From DATJLQ01 sp035509415 (lineage in GTDB: Bacteria > Pseudomonadota > Alphaproteobacteria > JACZXZ01), in contig DATJLQ010000188.1 of NCBI GenBank assembly GCA_035509415.1, positions 1 to 62,090 on the forward strand: DNA of 62,090 bases, read 5' to 3'. A program made the translations under genes and the position numbers. Shown piece by piece: positions 42,751-50,979 of this stretch (position 1 is the stretch's first letter; every line of letters starts with the position of its first letter). The notes beneath the pieces were generated by a model. That model saw only the letters and a list, made by a program, of their open reading frames with translations. It had not been told where the DNA came from and ran no database searches.

Positions 42751-43911
42751 ATGTGGCACGACGCGGGCATGTCGAGCCGAAGCTTTAGCGGCGCGTCGGG
42801 TAGCGTAGAGCATTTCATCACCGTCGAATCCTCGCCCGATCTTTCCTTCGCCGAGCAGCTCCATCTCGTCGAGCGGCGCTACGCGGCCGCGCAGCGCGCC
42901 CTCGGGCTCGAGCCCGCGAGCGCCGTGTTCCGCCGCATCTTTGTGAGCGACGTGCTCAATCAGGCGGCGGCGGTTCGCGCGAGCCGCCTTTACGACGCAC
43001 CGGAGGACGGGCCGGTCGCCGTCTCGATCGTGCAGCAGCCGCCTTTGCCGGGCGCCAAGGTCGCGCTCTTCGCCTATCACGTCGCCGGCGGCTCGGCGCT
43101 CGCGAAGCGCCGCTTGGCGCCGCACCATGTGATGGTCGAGAAAGGCGGCTTGCGCCATCTCTGGAGCACCGGCCTGTGCGCGGGTGCCGACGCGTCGCCG
43201 CACTCGGCCGCCGGACAGACGCGCGGCATCTTCGCCGATCTCATCGAGACGCTCGGCGACGCGGGCGGCACGCTCGCGGAGCATTGCGTGCGTACCTGGA
43301 TCTATCTCAAGGACGTTGACGTCTTCTATCAGGACATGGTCGAGAGCCGCGGCGAGCTGTTCAAGCGCCACGGCCTCACCGCCCGGACCCACTACATCGC
43401 CAGCACCGGCATCGAGGGTGCCTGCGCGCATCGCTACGACCTGGTGGCGATGGACGCCTACTCCGTGCTCGGTCTCGCGCCCGAGCAGGTGTCGTACCTT
43501 AACGATTTCGAGCGCCTGTGCGCGACCCGCGACTACGGCGTCACCTTCGAGCGCGGCACGCGCATCGCCTATGCCGACCGCGCGCACCACTTCATCTCCG
43601 GCACGGCGAGCATCGACAAGACCGGGGCCGTGGTCCATCGCGGCGACGTGCTGCGCCAGCTCGACCATGCGCTCGGGAACGTCGATGCGCTGCTCGACGC
43701 GGGGGATGCCGAGCTCGGCGACATGATGCACCTGACCGTCTATCTCCGCGACCCGGCCGACTACCCGCGCGTCGCGCGCTACCTCGAGTCGTGCCTTGCC
43801 GGCCTGCCGACCCTGATCGTAGAGGGCGCGGTTTGCCGGCCCGATTGGCTCATCGAGGTCGAGGGGGTCGCGGCCGTGGCCGCCGACGAGCCGGCGCTGC
43901 CCGCCTTCTGA
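42751..43911 (+). CDS. Tandem RidA-like (YjgF/chorismatase-like) protein
   Basis: This 386-residue protein contains at least two RidA-type folds. One ends about residue 235 (CVRTWIYLKDVDVFYQDMVESRGELFKRHGL) and one runs 262-375 (HHFISGTASIDKTGAVVHRGDVLRQLDHALGNVDALLDAGDA to LIVEGAVCRPDWLIEVEG). The N-terminal 120 residues look like a decayed third unit, as in FkbO/Hyg5-type chorismatases. Activity is uncertain: imine/enamine hydrolysis or a chorismate-related reaction. GGAG lies 10 nt or more before the ATG at 42751, and an ATG at 42769 is an alternative. The FNR box upstream suggests expression at low oxygen. Confidence 0.7.
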   Translation: MWHDAGMSSRSFSGASGSVEHFITVESSPDLSFAEQLHLVERRYAAAQRALGLEPASAVFRRIFVSDVLNQAAAVRASRLYDAPEDGPVAVSIVQQPPLPGAKVALFAYHVAGGSALAKRRLAPHHVMVEKGGLRHLWSTGLCAGADASPHSAAGQTRGIFADLIETLGDAGGTLAEHCVRTWIYLKDVDVFYQDMVESRGELFKRHGLTARTHYIASTGIEGACAHRYDLVAMDAYSVLGLAPEQVSYLNDFERLCATRDYGVTFERGTRIAYADRAHHFISGTASIDKTGAVVHRGDVLRQLDHALGNVDALLDAGDAELGDMMHLTVYLRDPADYPRVARYLESCLAGLPTLIVEGAVCRPDWLIEVEGVAAVAADEPALPAF

Positions 43912-43992
43912 CGGCGCCGCGGGCGCGATCTCGGACGGACAAGACAGCCGGGCCGATAGGCGCATTTGCCGCACCCGCGGCGGCCTTGTCGA

Positions 43993-44006
43993 TTGATCCA
44001 GGTCAT
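43993..44006. promoter_or_regulatory. FNR-like site TTGATCCAGGTCAT
   Basis: TTGA-N6-TCAT differs from the palindrome TTGA-N6-TCAA by one base. It lies 71 bp upstream of the first oxygenase gene at 44077, a usual activator distance, in the 165-bp gap after the RidA-like gene. It is weaker than the 42627 box. Confidence 0.45.
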
Positions 44007-44076
44007 CGCCCCCGCGCCGGGACGGTCCGACCTTGGCGCGAATGGCCGCAACGCTGGCCCGAGGAGGGGACCGACC

Positions 44077-44763
44077 ATGCAGGACGACACGCCGCCACTC
44101 TCGATGCTCGACGAGGCCGCGATCGACGCCGCCGAGCTGCGCCACGACCCCTATGACTTCGCCTTCGTCGAGCACGCGATCGACGCGCGCCTCAAGGACG
44201 AAGTGCTCGCCGACGCGCCGCCCATCCCCGACCGCGGCAGCTACGCGCTTCCCGATCTCCGTTACGGCCCGAGCTTCGGCGCCGTGGTTCAGGATCTCCT
44301 GAGCACGCGCTTCCGCCGCGTGGTCGAGCGCAAGTTCGACATGGACCTTTCGGCCTGCCCGCCCTGCATCGTGATGATGGGCAACACCACCGGCCACTAC
44401 AACGAGGGCTACGCCCATCCCGATTCGAAACACAAGATCGTGACCGTGCTGGTCGGCTTCACGCGCGAATGGCCCTTCGAGCGCGGCCGGCTGCGCGTCC
44501 TACGCAGCGCGGACCGCGAGGATTACGCGTTCGAGTTCGCGCCCGAGTTCGGGCGCATGCTGATGTTCCGCGTGTGCGACCATTCGTGGCACGGCTTCCT
44601 GCCGCAGAAAGGGCAGCGCATGAGCCTCCAGCTCTGCTACGTCGATTCCGACTGGTACGTGCAGCGCGAATATTGGCGCCACAGCCTCAGCGCCTTCGCC
44701 AAGTCGGTGCCCATGATGCGCAAGATCATCGACTGGGCGCCGCGCCGGCTTCCGGGCCTCTAG
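44077..44763 (+). CDS. 2-oxoglutarate/Fe(II)-dependent oxygenase-like protein A
   Basis: This 228-residue protein has a double-stranded beta-helix core. Iron ligands are read from GYAHPDSKHK (HxD) and the distal His of HSWHGFLPQKG; the Arg of QRMSLQLCYVD would hold 2-oxoglutarate. GAGGAGGGG precedes the ATG. It is related in layout to the next gene (HxD, WHGF, Arg), so the two may come from duplication. The substrate is unknown. An oxygen-using enzyme behind FNR-like sites and beside hemN suggests action at low oxygen. Confidence 0.75.
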   Translation: MQDDTPPLSMLDEAAIDAAELRHDPYDFAFVEHAIDARLKDEVLADAPPIPDRGSYALPDLRYGPSFGAVVQDLLSTRFRRVVERKFDMDLSACPPCIVMMGNTTGHYNEGYAHPDSKHKIVTVLVGFTREWPFERGRLRVLRSADREDYAFEFAPEFGRMLMFRVCDHSWHGFLPQKGQRMSLQLCYVDSDWYVQREYWRHSLSAFAKSVPMMRKIIDWAPRRLPGL

Positions 44764-44819
44764 ACCCGGCGCCGGACCGGCCTGCTCTAGATCGCCGCGT
44801 TCCCGAGAGGAGACGAGCC

Positions 44820-45560
44820 ATGGCCTATCCGCCGATCCCCGACGCGACCGAGGTGGCGCGCCATTTCACCCAGGCCGTGCGCCAGTCGCTGCGTAGCGAT
44901 CGGCCCTATCGCCATTGGCAGCTCGCCGACGTGCTGCCGGAGGCGATCTGCACGGGCATCCTCACCTTGCCGATCGCCCCCCCGCAGCTCGGCAAGACCG
45001 ACGGCACGCGCAACACCTACAATAGCCAGCGCTGCTTCATAACGCCCTCGCTGCGCGCAAAGTTCCCGGTCTGCGCCACCCTCTCCAACGCCTTGCAGCG
45101 CCCGGACGTGGCACGCCTCATGGCCGAGACGTGCGAGATCCCCGCCGAGGGGAGCTATCTGCGCATGGAGTACATCCAGGACACCGACGGCGCGTGGCTC
45201 GAGCCCCATCGCGACATTCCGGAGAAGCTGTTCTCCATGGTGATCTACCTCTGCACCGGGCCGGACGCCAAGGATTGGGGCACCGACATCTACGATTCCG
45301 AGCTGCGTTGGGTCGGCCGCTCGTCGGGCGAATTCGACTCAGGCGTGATCTTCGTGCCGGGGCCCGCGACCTGGCACGGCTTCGATCCCCGCCCCATCGT
45401 GGGCGTGCGCCGCCTCATGGAAATCAACTATGTCCGGCCGAGCTGGCGCGACCGCGAGCAGCTCGCTTTCCCCGACCGAGCGATCACCCTCGCCGAAACG
45501 CCGCGGGACGCGTCCAAAGCCGCCGGGGACGCGGTTCGCACCCCGGCCTCGCTCGGCTAG
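44820..45560 (+). CDS. 2-oxoglutarate/Fe(II)-dependent oxygenase-like protein B
   Basis: This 246-residue protein has EPHRDIPEKLFSMVIYLC (HxD), ATWHGFDPRPIVG (distal His) and RRLMEINYVRPSWRDR (Arg for the co-substrate). AGAGGAGACGAG lies upstream of the ATG at 44820. It is followed by hemN after 21 bp, so oxygenase A, oxygenase B and hemN form one transcription unit. Proteins of this shape are often annotated as 2OG-Fe(II) oxygenase or phytanoyl-like; the target is unknown. Confidence 0.75.
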   Translation: MAYPPIPDATEVARHFTQAVRQSLRSDRPYRHWQLADVLPEAICTGILTLPIAPPQLGKTDGTRNTYNSQRCFITPSLRAKFPVCATLSNALQRPDVARLMAETCEIPAEGSYLRMEYIQDTDGAWLEPHRDIPEKLFSMVIYLCTGPDAKDWGTDIYDSELRWVGRSSGEFDSGVIFVPGPATWHGFDPRPIVGVRRLMEINYVRPSWRDREQLAFPDRAITLAETPRDASKAAGDAVRTPASLG

Positions 45561-45581
45561 AGCCGAGGCGGGGGCCGGCCG

Positions 45582-46949
45582 ATGGATCGGAGCTCGCCCG
45601 CCACGTCGGCGCTCGCCGCGAAATACGCGCGGCCGGTGCCGCGTTATACCAGCTACCCGACGGCACCCCATTTCGGCCCCGAGATCGACGGCGCGCGTTA
45701 CGGCGCCTGGCTCGACGCGCTCGGCGACGACGGGCCGCTCTCGCTCTATTTCCATATTCCCTTTTGCCGCTCGCTGTGCTGGTTCTGCGGCTGCTGCACC
45801 AAGGTCGTCAATCGCTACGCGCCGGTCGCGCGTTATCTCGACCTGCTGGTGGCGGAAATCGATCGGGTGGCGAAGCACCTCGATCGTCCGCGCCACGTCT
45901 CCAACGTCCATCTCGGCGGCGGAACGCCGACCCTCCTTGACGCGCGCGACCTCGAGCGCCTGTTCGACGCGATGCGCCGGAATTTCATCCTCGACGACGA
46001 CGCCGACCTCGCCATCGAGGTCGACCCGCGCGTGCTTTCGCGCGAGCAGGCCGCCGCCCTCGGCCGCGTCGGGATCACGCGCGCGAGCCTCGGCGTGCAG
46101 GATTTCGCGCCTGCGGTCCAGAAGTCGATTCATCGGATCCAATCCTTCCGCACGACCGCGCGCACGACCGAGCTGCTTCGCTCCGCCGGCGTCGCGCGCA
46201 TCAATCTCGATCTCATCTACGGGCTGCCCCATCAGACCGTCGAAAGCGTCGCCGCGACCGTGGATCGGGCCATGACGCTCGCCCCCGACCGGCTTGCGAT
46301 CTTCGGTTATGCGCACGTGCCGTGGATGAAGAAGCACCAGCGCCTCATTCCCGAAGCGGCACTGCCCGGCCCGAGCGAGCGGCTCGCCCAGCTGCAGGCG
46401 GCGACCGCGCGCGTCGCGGCGCACGGCTACGTCGCGATCGGCATCGACCATTTCGCGCGGCCCGACGACGCCATGGTCGCGGCGCGCGAGAGCGGCCGGC
46501 TGCGCCGCAATTTCCAGGGCTATACCGTGGATCGCGGGGCCGCGCTGATCGGCTTCGGCGTGTCCGCGATCGGGACCCTGCCCCAGGGCTACGCCCAGAA
46601 CGCAACCGACGTCGCGGCCTATGCGGCGGCGATCGAGCGCGGCGCGCTCGCGACCGTGCGCGGCATCGCGCTTGCGGACGACGACCGGCTGCGGCGCGAG
46701 ATCATCGAGCGCCTGATGTGCGATTTCGAGGCGCCGATCGACGAGATCGCGCTGCGCCATGGCGCCACGACGAAGGCGCTCGACGACGCGCGCGCCGGCC
46801 TCGAGCCGATGATCGCCGATGGCATGGTGTCGCTCGAGGACGGATGGCTCAAGCTCACCGAGGCCGGCCGGCCGCTCGTACGCGCGGTCTGCGCCACTTT
46901 CGATCGCTATCTCGACGGCGGCGCCGCGCGCCACTCGGCCGCGGTCTAG
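45582..46949 (+). CDS. hemN: Oxygen-independent coproporphyrinogen III oxidase
   Basis: This 455-residue radical SAM enzyme decarboxylates coproporphyrinogen III to protoporphyrinogen IX without oxygen. LYFHIPFCRSLCWFCGCC gives the CxxxCxxC cluster ligands at Cys62, Cys66 and Cys69, with Tyr56; this is the same numbering as E. coli HemN. VHLGGGTPTLL is the GGGTP SAM-binding motif, and the HemN C-terminal domain is present. It lies downstream of FNR-type sites, as hemN often does, and would supply heme for the nine-heme cytochrome nearby. Confidence 0.93.
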   Translation: MDRSSPATSALAAKYARPVPRYTSYPTAPHFGPEIDGARYGAWLDALGDDGPLSLYFHIPFCRSLCWFCGCCTKVVNRYAPVARYLDLLVAEIDRVAKHLDRPRHVSNVHLGGGTPTLLDARDLERLFDAMRRNFILDDDADLAIEVDPRVLSREQAAALGRVGITRASLGVQDFAPAVQKSIHRIQSFRTTARTTELLRSAGVARINLDLIYGLPHQTVESVAATVDRAMTLAPDRLAIFGYAHVPWMKKHQRLIPEAALPGPSERLAQLQAATARVAAHGYVAIGIDHFARPDDAMVAARESGRLRRNFQGYTVDRGAALIGFGVSAIGTLPQGYAQNATDVAAYAAAIERGALATVRGIALADDDRLRREIIERLMCDFEAPIDEIALRHGATTKALDDARAGLEPMIADGMVSLEDGWLKLTEAGRPLVRAVCATFDRYLDGGAARHSAAV

Positions 46950-46976
46950 GGAGCGCCCGCGGCGCGGCCGAGCGCA

Positions 46977-47519
46977 TCACGCCTCGGCCTGTCGCATGAG
47001 CTCGGCGATACGCGCCGCGATCGCATCGACCGCTTCCCATGCGGTGAATTCGAACGAGCCGCGCGGGTCGGTCGGCCCTCCCGTCAATTTCATGATGAGC
47101 CGGATGATCTGCCTGTCGAGCCAGCGGTAGCGCGGATAGTCGAGCCGCCCGGCGACCGCGGCGGCCAAGGCCGGCTTCAACCGATGCCGCGCGATCAGCT
47201 TGCGCAGGTACGGATTGCCCTCGGCGGTGTCCTTGCCGAGTTTCCGGGCGGTCAGGCTCACCGAGACCAGGACCAGCGGCGCGCGCGCGAGCTCGCTGCG
47301 ATGGGTCGCAAGAAAGCGCTCGGCTTCCGGGAGATGTTTTCCATAGCGAACGGCCGCGACGAGGGCGACCAGGGGTGCGGCAGCGAGCTCCGCCGGAGCC
47401 AAAGGTGCGGCCGCGAGGTCGCGGGGGCTGGCGCCGATGCCGCTTTCGGCCAACCGATCCGCGATACGCAAGGCGATGCGCCGGGAATGGCCGTCGCGCG
47501 TGGCGTAGAGAAGAAGCAT
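46977..47519 (-). CDS. hemG: Flavodoxin-like protein, probable menaquinone-dependent protoporphyrinogen IX oxidase
   Basis: This 180-residue protein has a flavodoxin-type FMN loop at the start, LLYATRDGHSRRIALRIADRL. It continues as in HemG: AAVRYGKHLPEAERFLATHRSELARAPLVLVSVSLTARK with DTAEGNPYLRKLIARH, and ends GSFEFTAWEAVDAIAARIAELM. HemG oxidises protoporphyrinogen IX using the quinone pool and so works without oxygen, pairing with hemN. It is the last gene of the cytochrome operon, 40 bp after the cytochrome b gene, and converges on hemN. Confidence 0.8.
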   Translation of the reverse strand: MLLLYATRDGHSRRIALRIADRLAESGIGASPRDLAAAPLAPAELAAAPLVALVAAVRYGKHLPEAERFLATHRSELARAPLVLVSVSLTARKLGKDTAEGNPYLRKLIARHRLKPALAAAVAGRLDYPRYRWLDRQIIRLIMKLTGGPTDPRGSFEFTAWEAVDAIAARIAELMRQAEA

Positions 47520-47559
47520 GGCGGCGATCCGGCGCGCGGACGCGCGCGACCCCGGTTTG

Positions 47560-48204
47560 TCACTCGGGCTTGTCGGCGCTTTCGGACTCCTCGAGCTCCT
47601 CGTAGCCGGTGAACATGGCCTTGAAGTGCTCGGTCGGCGTGCGGCCCAAGGTGCCGAGATAGGCATGGAACGGAATGTAGAACACGAACGCGATGAAGAT
47701 CAGCACGTGCACCGTGTCGACCACGCGCACGCCGCCGAAGAACGCCACCGTGCCCGCGAAGCGCGTGAGGTTCAGGAGCAGAAGTCCGGTGAAGCACTGG
47801 ATCGGCAGCAGCAGGAGCATGACGATCTGGTAGGTCATCGCCTGCAGCGGGTTGAACTTGCGGTAGATGCTCACATGGAACGGATTGGGCGATCCCTTGA
47901 AGATGCCGTAGCCGTAATAAAGCGCCTGGCGCAGGCTGCCGCGGAAGAATTTCACCGGGTTGAGCTCGGGGTGATAGACCCTGATCTTGTCGGAGAAGAG
48001 ATAGAACAGGAACCAGACGAAGAAATTGGCGATCAGGATATAGCCGAGCCAATTATGGACCACGACGACGATGCGGAAGGGCACCGCGTTGATCAGCCCG
48101 ACATAGCGGATCTGGAGTCCGGTGAGGACCAGGAGCACGCAGGTCGCCGCATTGATCCAATGCCAAATCCGGACCGGGAGCGGATGAATGTAAAGCCGAT
48201 GCAT
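47560..48204 (-). CDS. Membrane cytochrome b subunit (quinone-interacting, b561/thiosulfate-reductase type)
   Basis: This 214-residue protein has four or five membrane helices of the cytochrome b family found in formate dehydrogenase gamma, NiFe-hydrogenase and Phs/Cbc complexes. Heme-ligand candidates are His15 (RIWHWINA), His50 (VVHNWLGY), His166 (DTVHVLIF) and His180 (IPFHAYLG). The C-terminus is acidic. The ATG at 48204 is used; a GTG at 48213 overlaps the stop of the cytochrome c gene (GTGA). It should pass electrons between the quinone pool and the nine-heme cytochrome. Confidence 0.88.
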   Translation of the reverse strand: MHRLYIHPLPVRIWHWINAATCVLLVLTGLQIRYVGLINAVPFRIVVVVHNWLGYILIANFFVWFLFYLFSDKIRVYHPELNPVKFFRGSLRQALYYGYGIFKGSPNPFHVSIYRKFNPLQAMTYQIVMLLLLPIQCFTGLLLLNLTRFAGTVAFFGGVRVVDTVHVLIFIAFVFYIPFHAYLGTLGRTPTEHFKAMFTGYEELEESESADKPE

Positions 48205-48209
48205 GTGGT

Positions 48210-49547
48210 TCACCTTTTCCGCTGCTCGTGATGCAGGAGGATCCGGAATCTCGGGACGGCGAATCTGAGGAACAGATGCGCGGCCGGGATGCCGAAGCCC
48301 CCGAGCAGCGCCAGGACCAGCAGCACGTCGAGGAAGGTGACCCGCGTGCCGCCGATGGCATAGAAACCGCCGATCGATTCGATCGAGAAGGCCGAGCTCA
48401 GGACCGACTTGCTGGCGCCGTAGAGAATCGGGATGCCGGCGGGACCGGCGACGGACACCACGACGCTCTGGAACGCGTTGGCGCCCGCCCGGTGGCAGAC
48501 GCTGCAATCGCTGATCGCGTTGCTCGAGAAGGCGATCTCGTGCGCCTCGACCGCCGTGCTCACTTCCAGCCGGCCCTTGACGACCGTCTTGTTCTCGACG
48601 CCCGGGCGATTGAGCGCCTTGAGCAGGTTGAACAGCGTCGCCGCATCGAGCCCCGGTTGCGCCGCCGTCCCGGTGCCGTCCGGGCTTTGGAATTCGGGCA
48701 CGCCCTCGGGCCGCACGTCCGCCTTCTGCGTCCCGCTGTTGAACAGAACGAGATCGACCCGGCGCCGGGCATTCGGCACATGGCAGGCGACGCACGACAC
48801 CACGTCGAAATGCAGGTCGACGTTCGGGAGCCATTTCCGATGCGCCTCGAGAGCGCCCTTATGGCAGCCGAGACAAACGTCCCGCAATCCCTGCACCTCC
48901 GAGGGAACATGCACGGCATGGGCACCGTGGCAGCTGAAGCAAAGCGGCGCCGCGGTGACGCCCTTGCTGCGCATCATGCCATGCACGCTCTTGGCATAGG
49001 CGTCGAAGATGGCGCCGTGACAGGCGCGGCAGGGGACCGTGTCCATCGTCTCGGCGACGCCCTTGATCACGGCGTGCGGGGAATGGCAGCTGGTGCAGAT
49101 CGGCGCGGCCGGGTTGCCGTCATGGACCAGGGCCGCGTGCACGCTCTTGTCCCATTGGCCGAACTGGGTGCTGTGACAGGTGCGGCAGACATGGATCATT
49201 TCGAGCGAGAAGGCGCGCTTGCTCGCGATCGGCTTCGGCGTCGAGAGATGGGTCGCGAGGTTGATGTCGGTGTGGCAGCCGGTGCAGCCGATCGCACCAT
49301 GGACCGATTTCGCGAAATTGTCGCCCGCGATGTGCAGCGAGAGCGTTGCGCCGTCCGCGAGATGCTTCTCGAGGCCCGCGGAGCCGTGGCAGGCGAGACA
49401 CGCCTGGTCGTTCTTCGAGGGCGCGGCGGCGGACGCGGGTGGCGCCAGTGCTGCAAGCCCCAGGGCGAGTGCCGCAACGAACGCGGCGATCGCGCACCTT
49501 GCGAATGCCTTATGGATCGATGTGGCGATCGAGGTGAGCCTGGTCAC
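48210..49547 (-). CDS. Membrane-anchored nine-heme cytochrome c
   Basis: This 445-residue periplasmic electron carrier has a signal peptide ending near ASAAA (about 40) and nine CxxCH sites at 50-54, 88-92, 121-125, 151-155, 173-177, 203-207, 225-229, 252-256 and 348-352. Repeated SVHG/SVHA sequences are likely distal heme ligands. A helix at about 402-426 anchors the C-terminus. The GTG at 49547 is chosen because AAGGGAG is 6 nt upstream, while the ATG at 49553 directly abuts that ribosome site. No catalytic reductase motif is recognised; the acceptor is unknown. An FNR-like site lies at 49659-49672. Confidence 0.9.
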   Translation of the reverse strand: MTRLTSIATSIHKAFARCAIAAFVAALALGLAALAPPASAAAPSKNDQACLACHGSAGLEKHLADGATLSLHIAGDNFAKSVHGAIGCTGCHTDINLATHLSTPKPIASKRAFSLEMIHVCRTCHSTQFGQWDKSVHAALVHDGNPAAPICTSCHSPHAVIKGVAETMDTVPCRACHGAIFDAYAKSVHGMMRSKGVTAAPLCFSCHGAHAVHVPSEVQGLRDVCLGCHKGALEAHRKWLPNVDLHFDVVSCVACHVPNARRRVDLVLFNSGTQKADVRPEGVPEFQSPDGTGTAAQPGLDAATLFNLLKALNRPGVENKTVVKGRLEVSTAVEAHEIAFSSNAISDCSVCHRAGANAFQSVVVSVAGPAGIPILYGASKSVLSSAFSIESIGGFYAIGGTRVTFLDVLLVLALLGGFGIPAAHLFLRFAVPRFRILLHHEQRKR

Positions 49548-49658
49548 AGGCATCTCCCTTTTTGGGCGGCCCGCCCTGACATCGAACAGGGCTTGGAAAC
49601 GAGCCGAGGCCGCCTTCCCCATTGTCCGGCTCATTGCCACAAGACGCCCGAGCCGGCG

Positions 49659-49672
49659 TTGAGCTAAATCAT
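49659..49672. promoter_or_regulatory. FNR-like site upstream of the cytochrome operon
   Basis: TTGAGCTAAATCAT fits TTGA-N6-TCAA with one mismatch and lies 112 bp upstream of the cytochrome c start at 49547. Together with the sites at 42627 and 43993 it suggests coordinated oxygen control. Confidence 0.45.
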
Positions 49673-49768
49673 TCCTGGACGATATATCCATCCGAAAGGC
49701 CGCGCCGGGATCGCGGATTTGGCGCCGATCGAACCCGCCGCGACCGGGCGGCTCGCTCCTCCAACGCC

Positions 49769-49799
49769 ATGGGACAGGGGGCTCGGCTCCCTGTCCCAT
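49769..49799 (-). terminator. Hairpin terminator after the membrane-anchored receiver gene
   Basis: Arms atgggacaggg (49769-49779) and its complement (49789-49799) form an 11-bp perfect stem with a 9-nt loop, 37 nt past the stop at 49836. No U-run follows. It separates the two-receiver operon from the cytochrome promoter. Confidence 0.6.
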
Positions 49800-49835
49800 C
49801 ATGACGCGCTCCGTTCCGGCATCGTCCCGCGCGGG

Positions 49836-50429
49836 TCAGCTCGCGGCCTTCCGGTGACGCAGCGCATGCCCGCCCGTCCAGACCAGCATCGCGAACCCGA
49901 TGAAGGGAAACAGCGCGACGTAGGCGAGGGCGATGAACGGCGCCGCGAGGAACATGGCGACGTTCTTGAGGAACACGCCGAGGCCCCGGGGCTGCTCGGC
50001 GAGCTCTTCGGGCTCGGGCTCGGCCTTGGCTTCCACGGCCGGCGGTTCCGTCGCCATCACGGGTGTCGCAATGGCCTCGTCCAGCCCCTTCTCGATCATG
50101 TCGGGCGAAAGCGGCTTCCGGATGAACCCGCTGACGCCGGCGGCCTTGGCACGCGCCTCGTTCTCGGCCGAGCCGAAGCCGGTGACGATCACGATCGGGG
50201 TCCACGGGCGCTTGGTCCGCACCTGCTCGGCGACCTCGATCCCATCCATCCCCGGCATCTTGATGTCGGTGAACACGGCGTCGTAGTCCTCGTTCGCGAT
50301 CTTGCGCAGCGCTTCCTCTCCGTTTTCCGCGCTGACCACCAGATAGCCCTTCCGGGACAGCACCCGGTCGATGCTCTTGCTGACGACGGGATCATCGTCC
50401 ACCACCAGCACCTTTTTGAGAGCGTTCAT
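49836..50429 (-). CDS. Receiver-domain protein with C-terminal membrane anchor
   Basis: This 197-residue protein begins with a complete CheY-type receiver domain (1-120): acidic pair Asp11/Asp12, phospho-acceptor Asp55 in FTDIKMPGMDG, Thr83 and Lys105. A Pro/Glu/Ala linker (122-148) leads to a 35-40-residue hydrophobic segment (152-190, FLKNVAMFLAAPFIALAYVALFPF onward), long enough for one or two membrane helices, and a basic tail. No DNA-binding or enzymatic output domain exists. It may bring a phosphorylation signal to the membrane, for example to the cytochrome complex encoded next door. GGAG precedes the ATG. Confidence 0.85.
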   Translation of the reverse strand: MNALKKVLVVDDDPVVSKSIDRVLSRKGYLVVSAENGEEALRKIANEDYDAVFTDIKMPGMDGIEVAEQVRTKRPWTPIVIVTGFGSAENEARAKAAGVSGFIRKPLSPDMIEKGLDEAIATPVMATEPPAVEAKAEPEPEELAEQPRGLGVFLKNVAMFLAAPFIALAYVALFPFIGFAMLVWTGGHALRHRKAAS

Positions 50430-50442
50430 GACTTTCTCCTTT

Positions 50443-50979
50443 CTACCTCTGAGCCGGGAGGCAAGCGGTCTCGCCTCTCCGCTGGTTTCGTTCGTCGCTT
50501 TGGGACTGGCATCCGCGCTCGCCGAGCCGCGCCAGTTCCGATCGGGTTTCCATCCGGCACGTCGCCGCGTCGGCGTCGGCGCCCGCCAGGTCCTTGCGCA
50601 GCGCCCATTTCTTCTGGGCCATCGCGCCGCTGGCGGCCTCGATCACCTCGGCCGGCCCGACCGGCTTCGCGAGATAGTCGTAAGCCCCGAGCCGCACCGC
50701 CTCCTTGGCACTCTCGACGGTGGGATAGCCGGTGATCACAACCACCTCGCTCTTCGGCCAGGTTCCCTTGATCGCCTTCAACACCGACAGGCCGTCCATG
50801 CCGGGCATGCGAAGATCGAGCAGCACGACGTCGAAGCGATTGCGCGCCAGCGCCTCGAGGGCGCCTTTGCCGTTCGTCGTCGCTTCCACGTTGCAGTTGG
50901 CGGCTTCCAACGACCTCCGGTAACTGACGCGCACCGTGTCGTCGTCGTCGACGATCAGGATGTTGGATTGTTCGCGCAT
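50443..50979 (-). CDS. Receiver-domain response regulator without a recognised output domain
   Basis: This 178-residue protein has a receiver domain at 6-120 with acidic residues 11-13, Asp55 in LLDLRMPGMDG, Thr83 and Lys105 (AYDYLAKPVGP). The remaining 55 residues are hydrophilic, rich in Arg, Gln and Cys, and match no output domain I know. The ATG at 50979 has AAGGTGG upstream. It is 13 bp from the membrane-anchored receiver, so the two are co-transcribed. They are divergent from the heme-motif kinase, which is the likely phosphate donor. Confidence 0.85.
   Translation of the reverse strand: MREQSNILIVDDDDTVRVSYRRSLEAANCNVEATTNGKGALEALARNRFDVVLLDLRMPGMDGLSVLKAIKGTWPKSEVVVITGYPTVESAKEAVRLGAYDYLAKPVGPAEVIEAASGAMAQKKWALRKDLAGADADAATCRMETRSELARLGERGCQSQSDERNQRRGETACLPAQR

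Noticed and set aside
49548..49760. A sigma-54 (-24/-12) promoter before the cytochrome operon, expected if the NtrC-type protein drives it
   Set aside because: No GG-N10-GC pair with the surrounding consensus was found on the minus strand. Targets may lie elsewhere.
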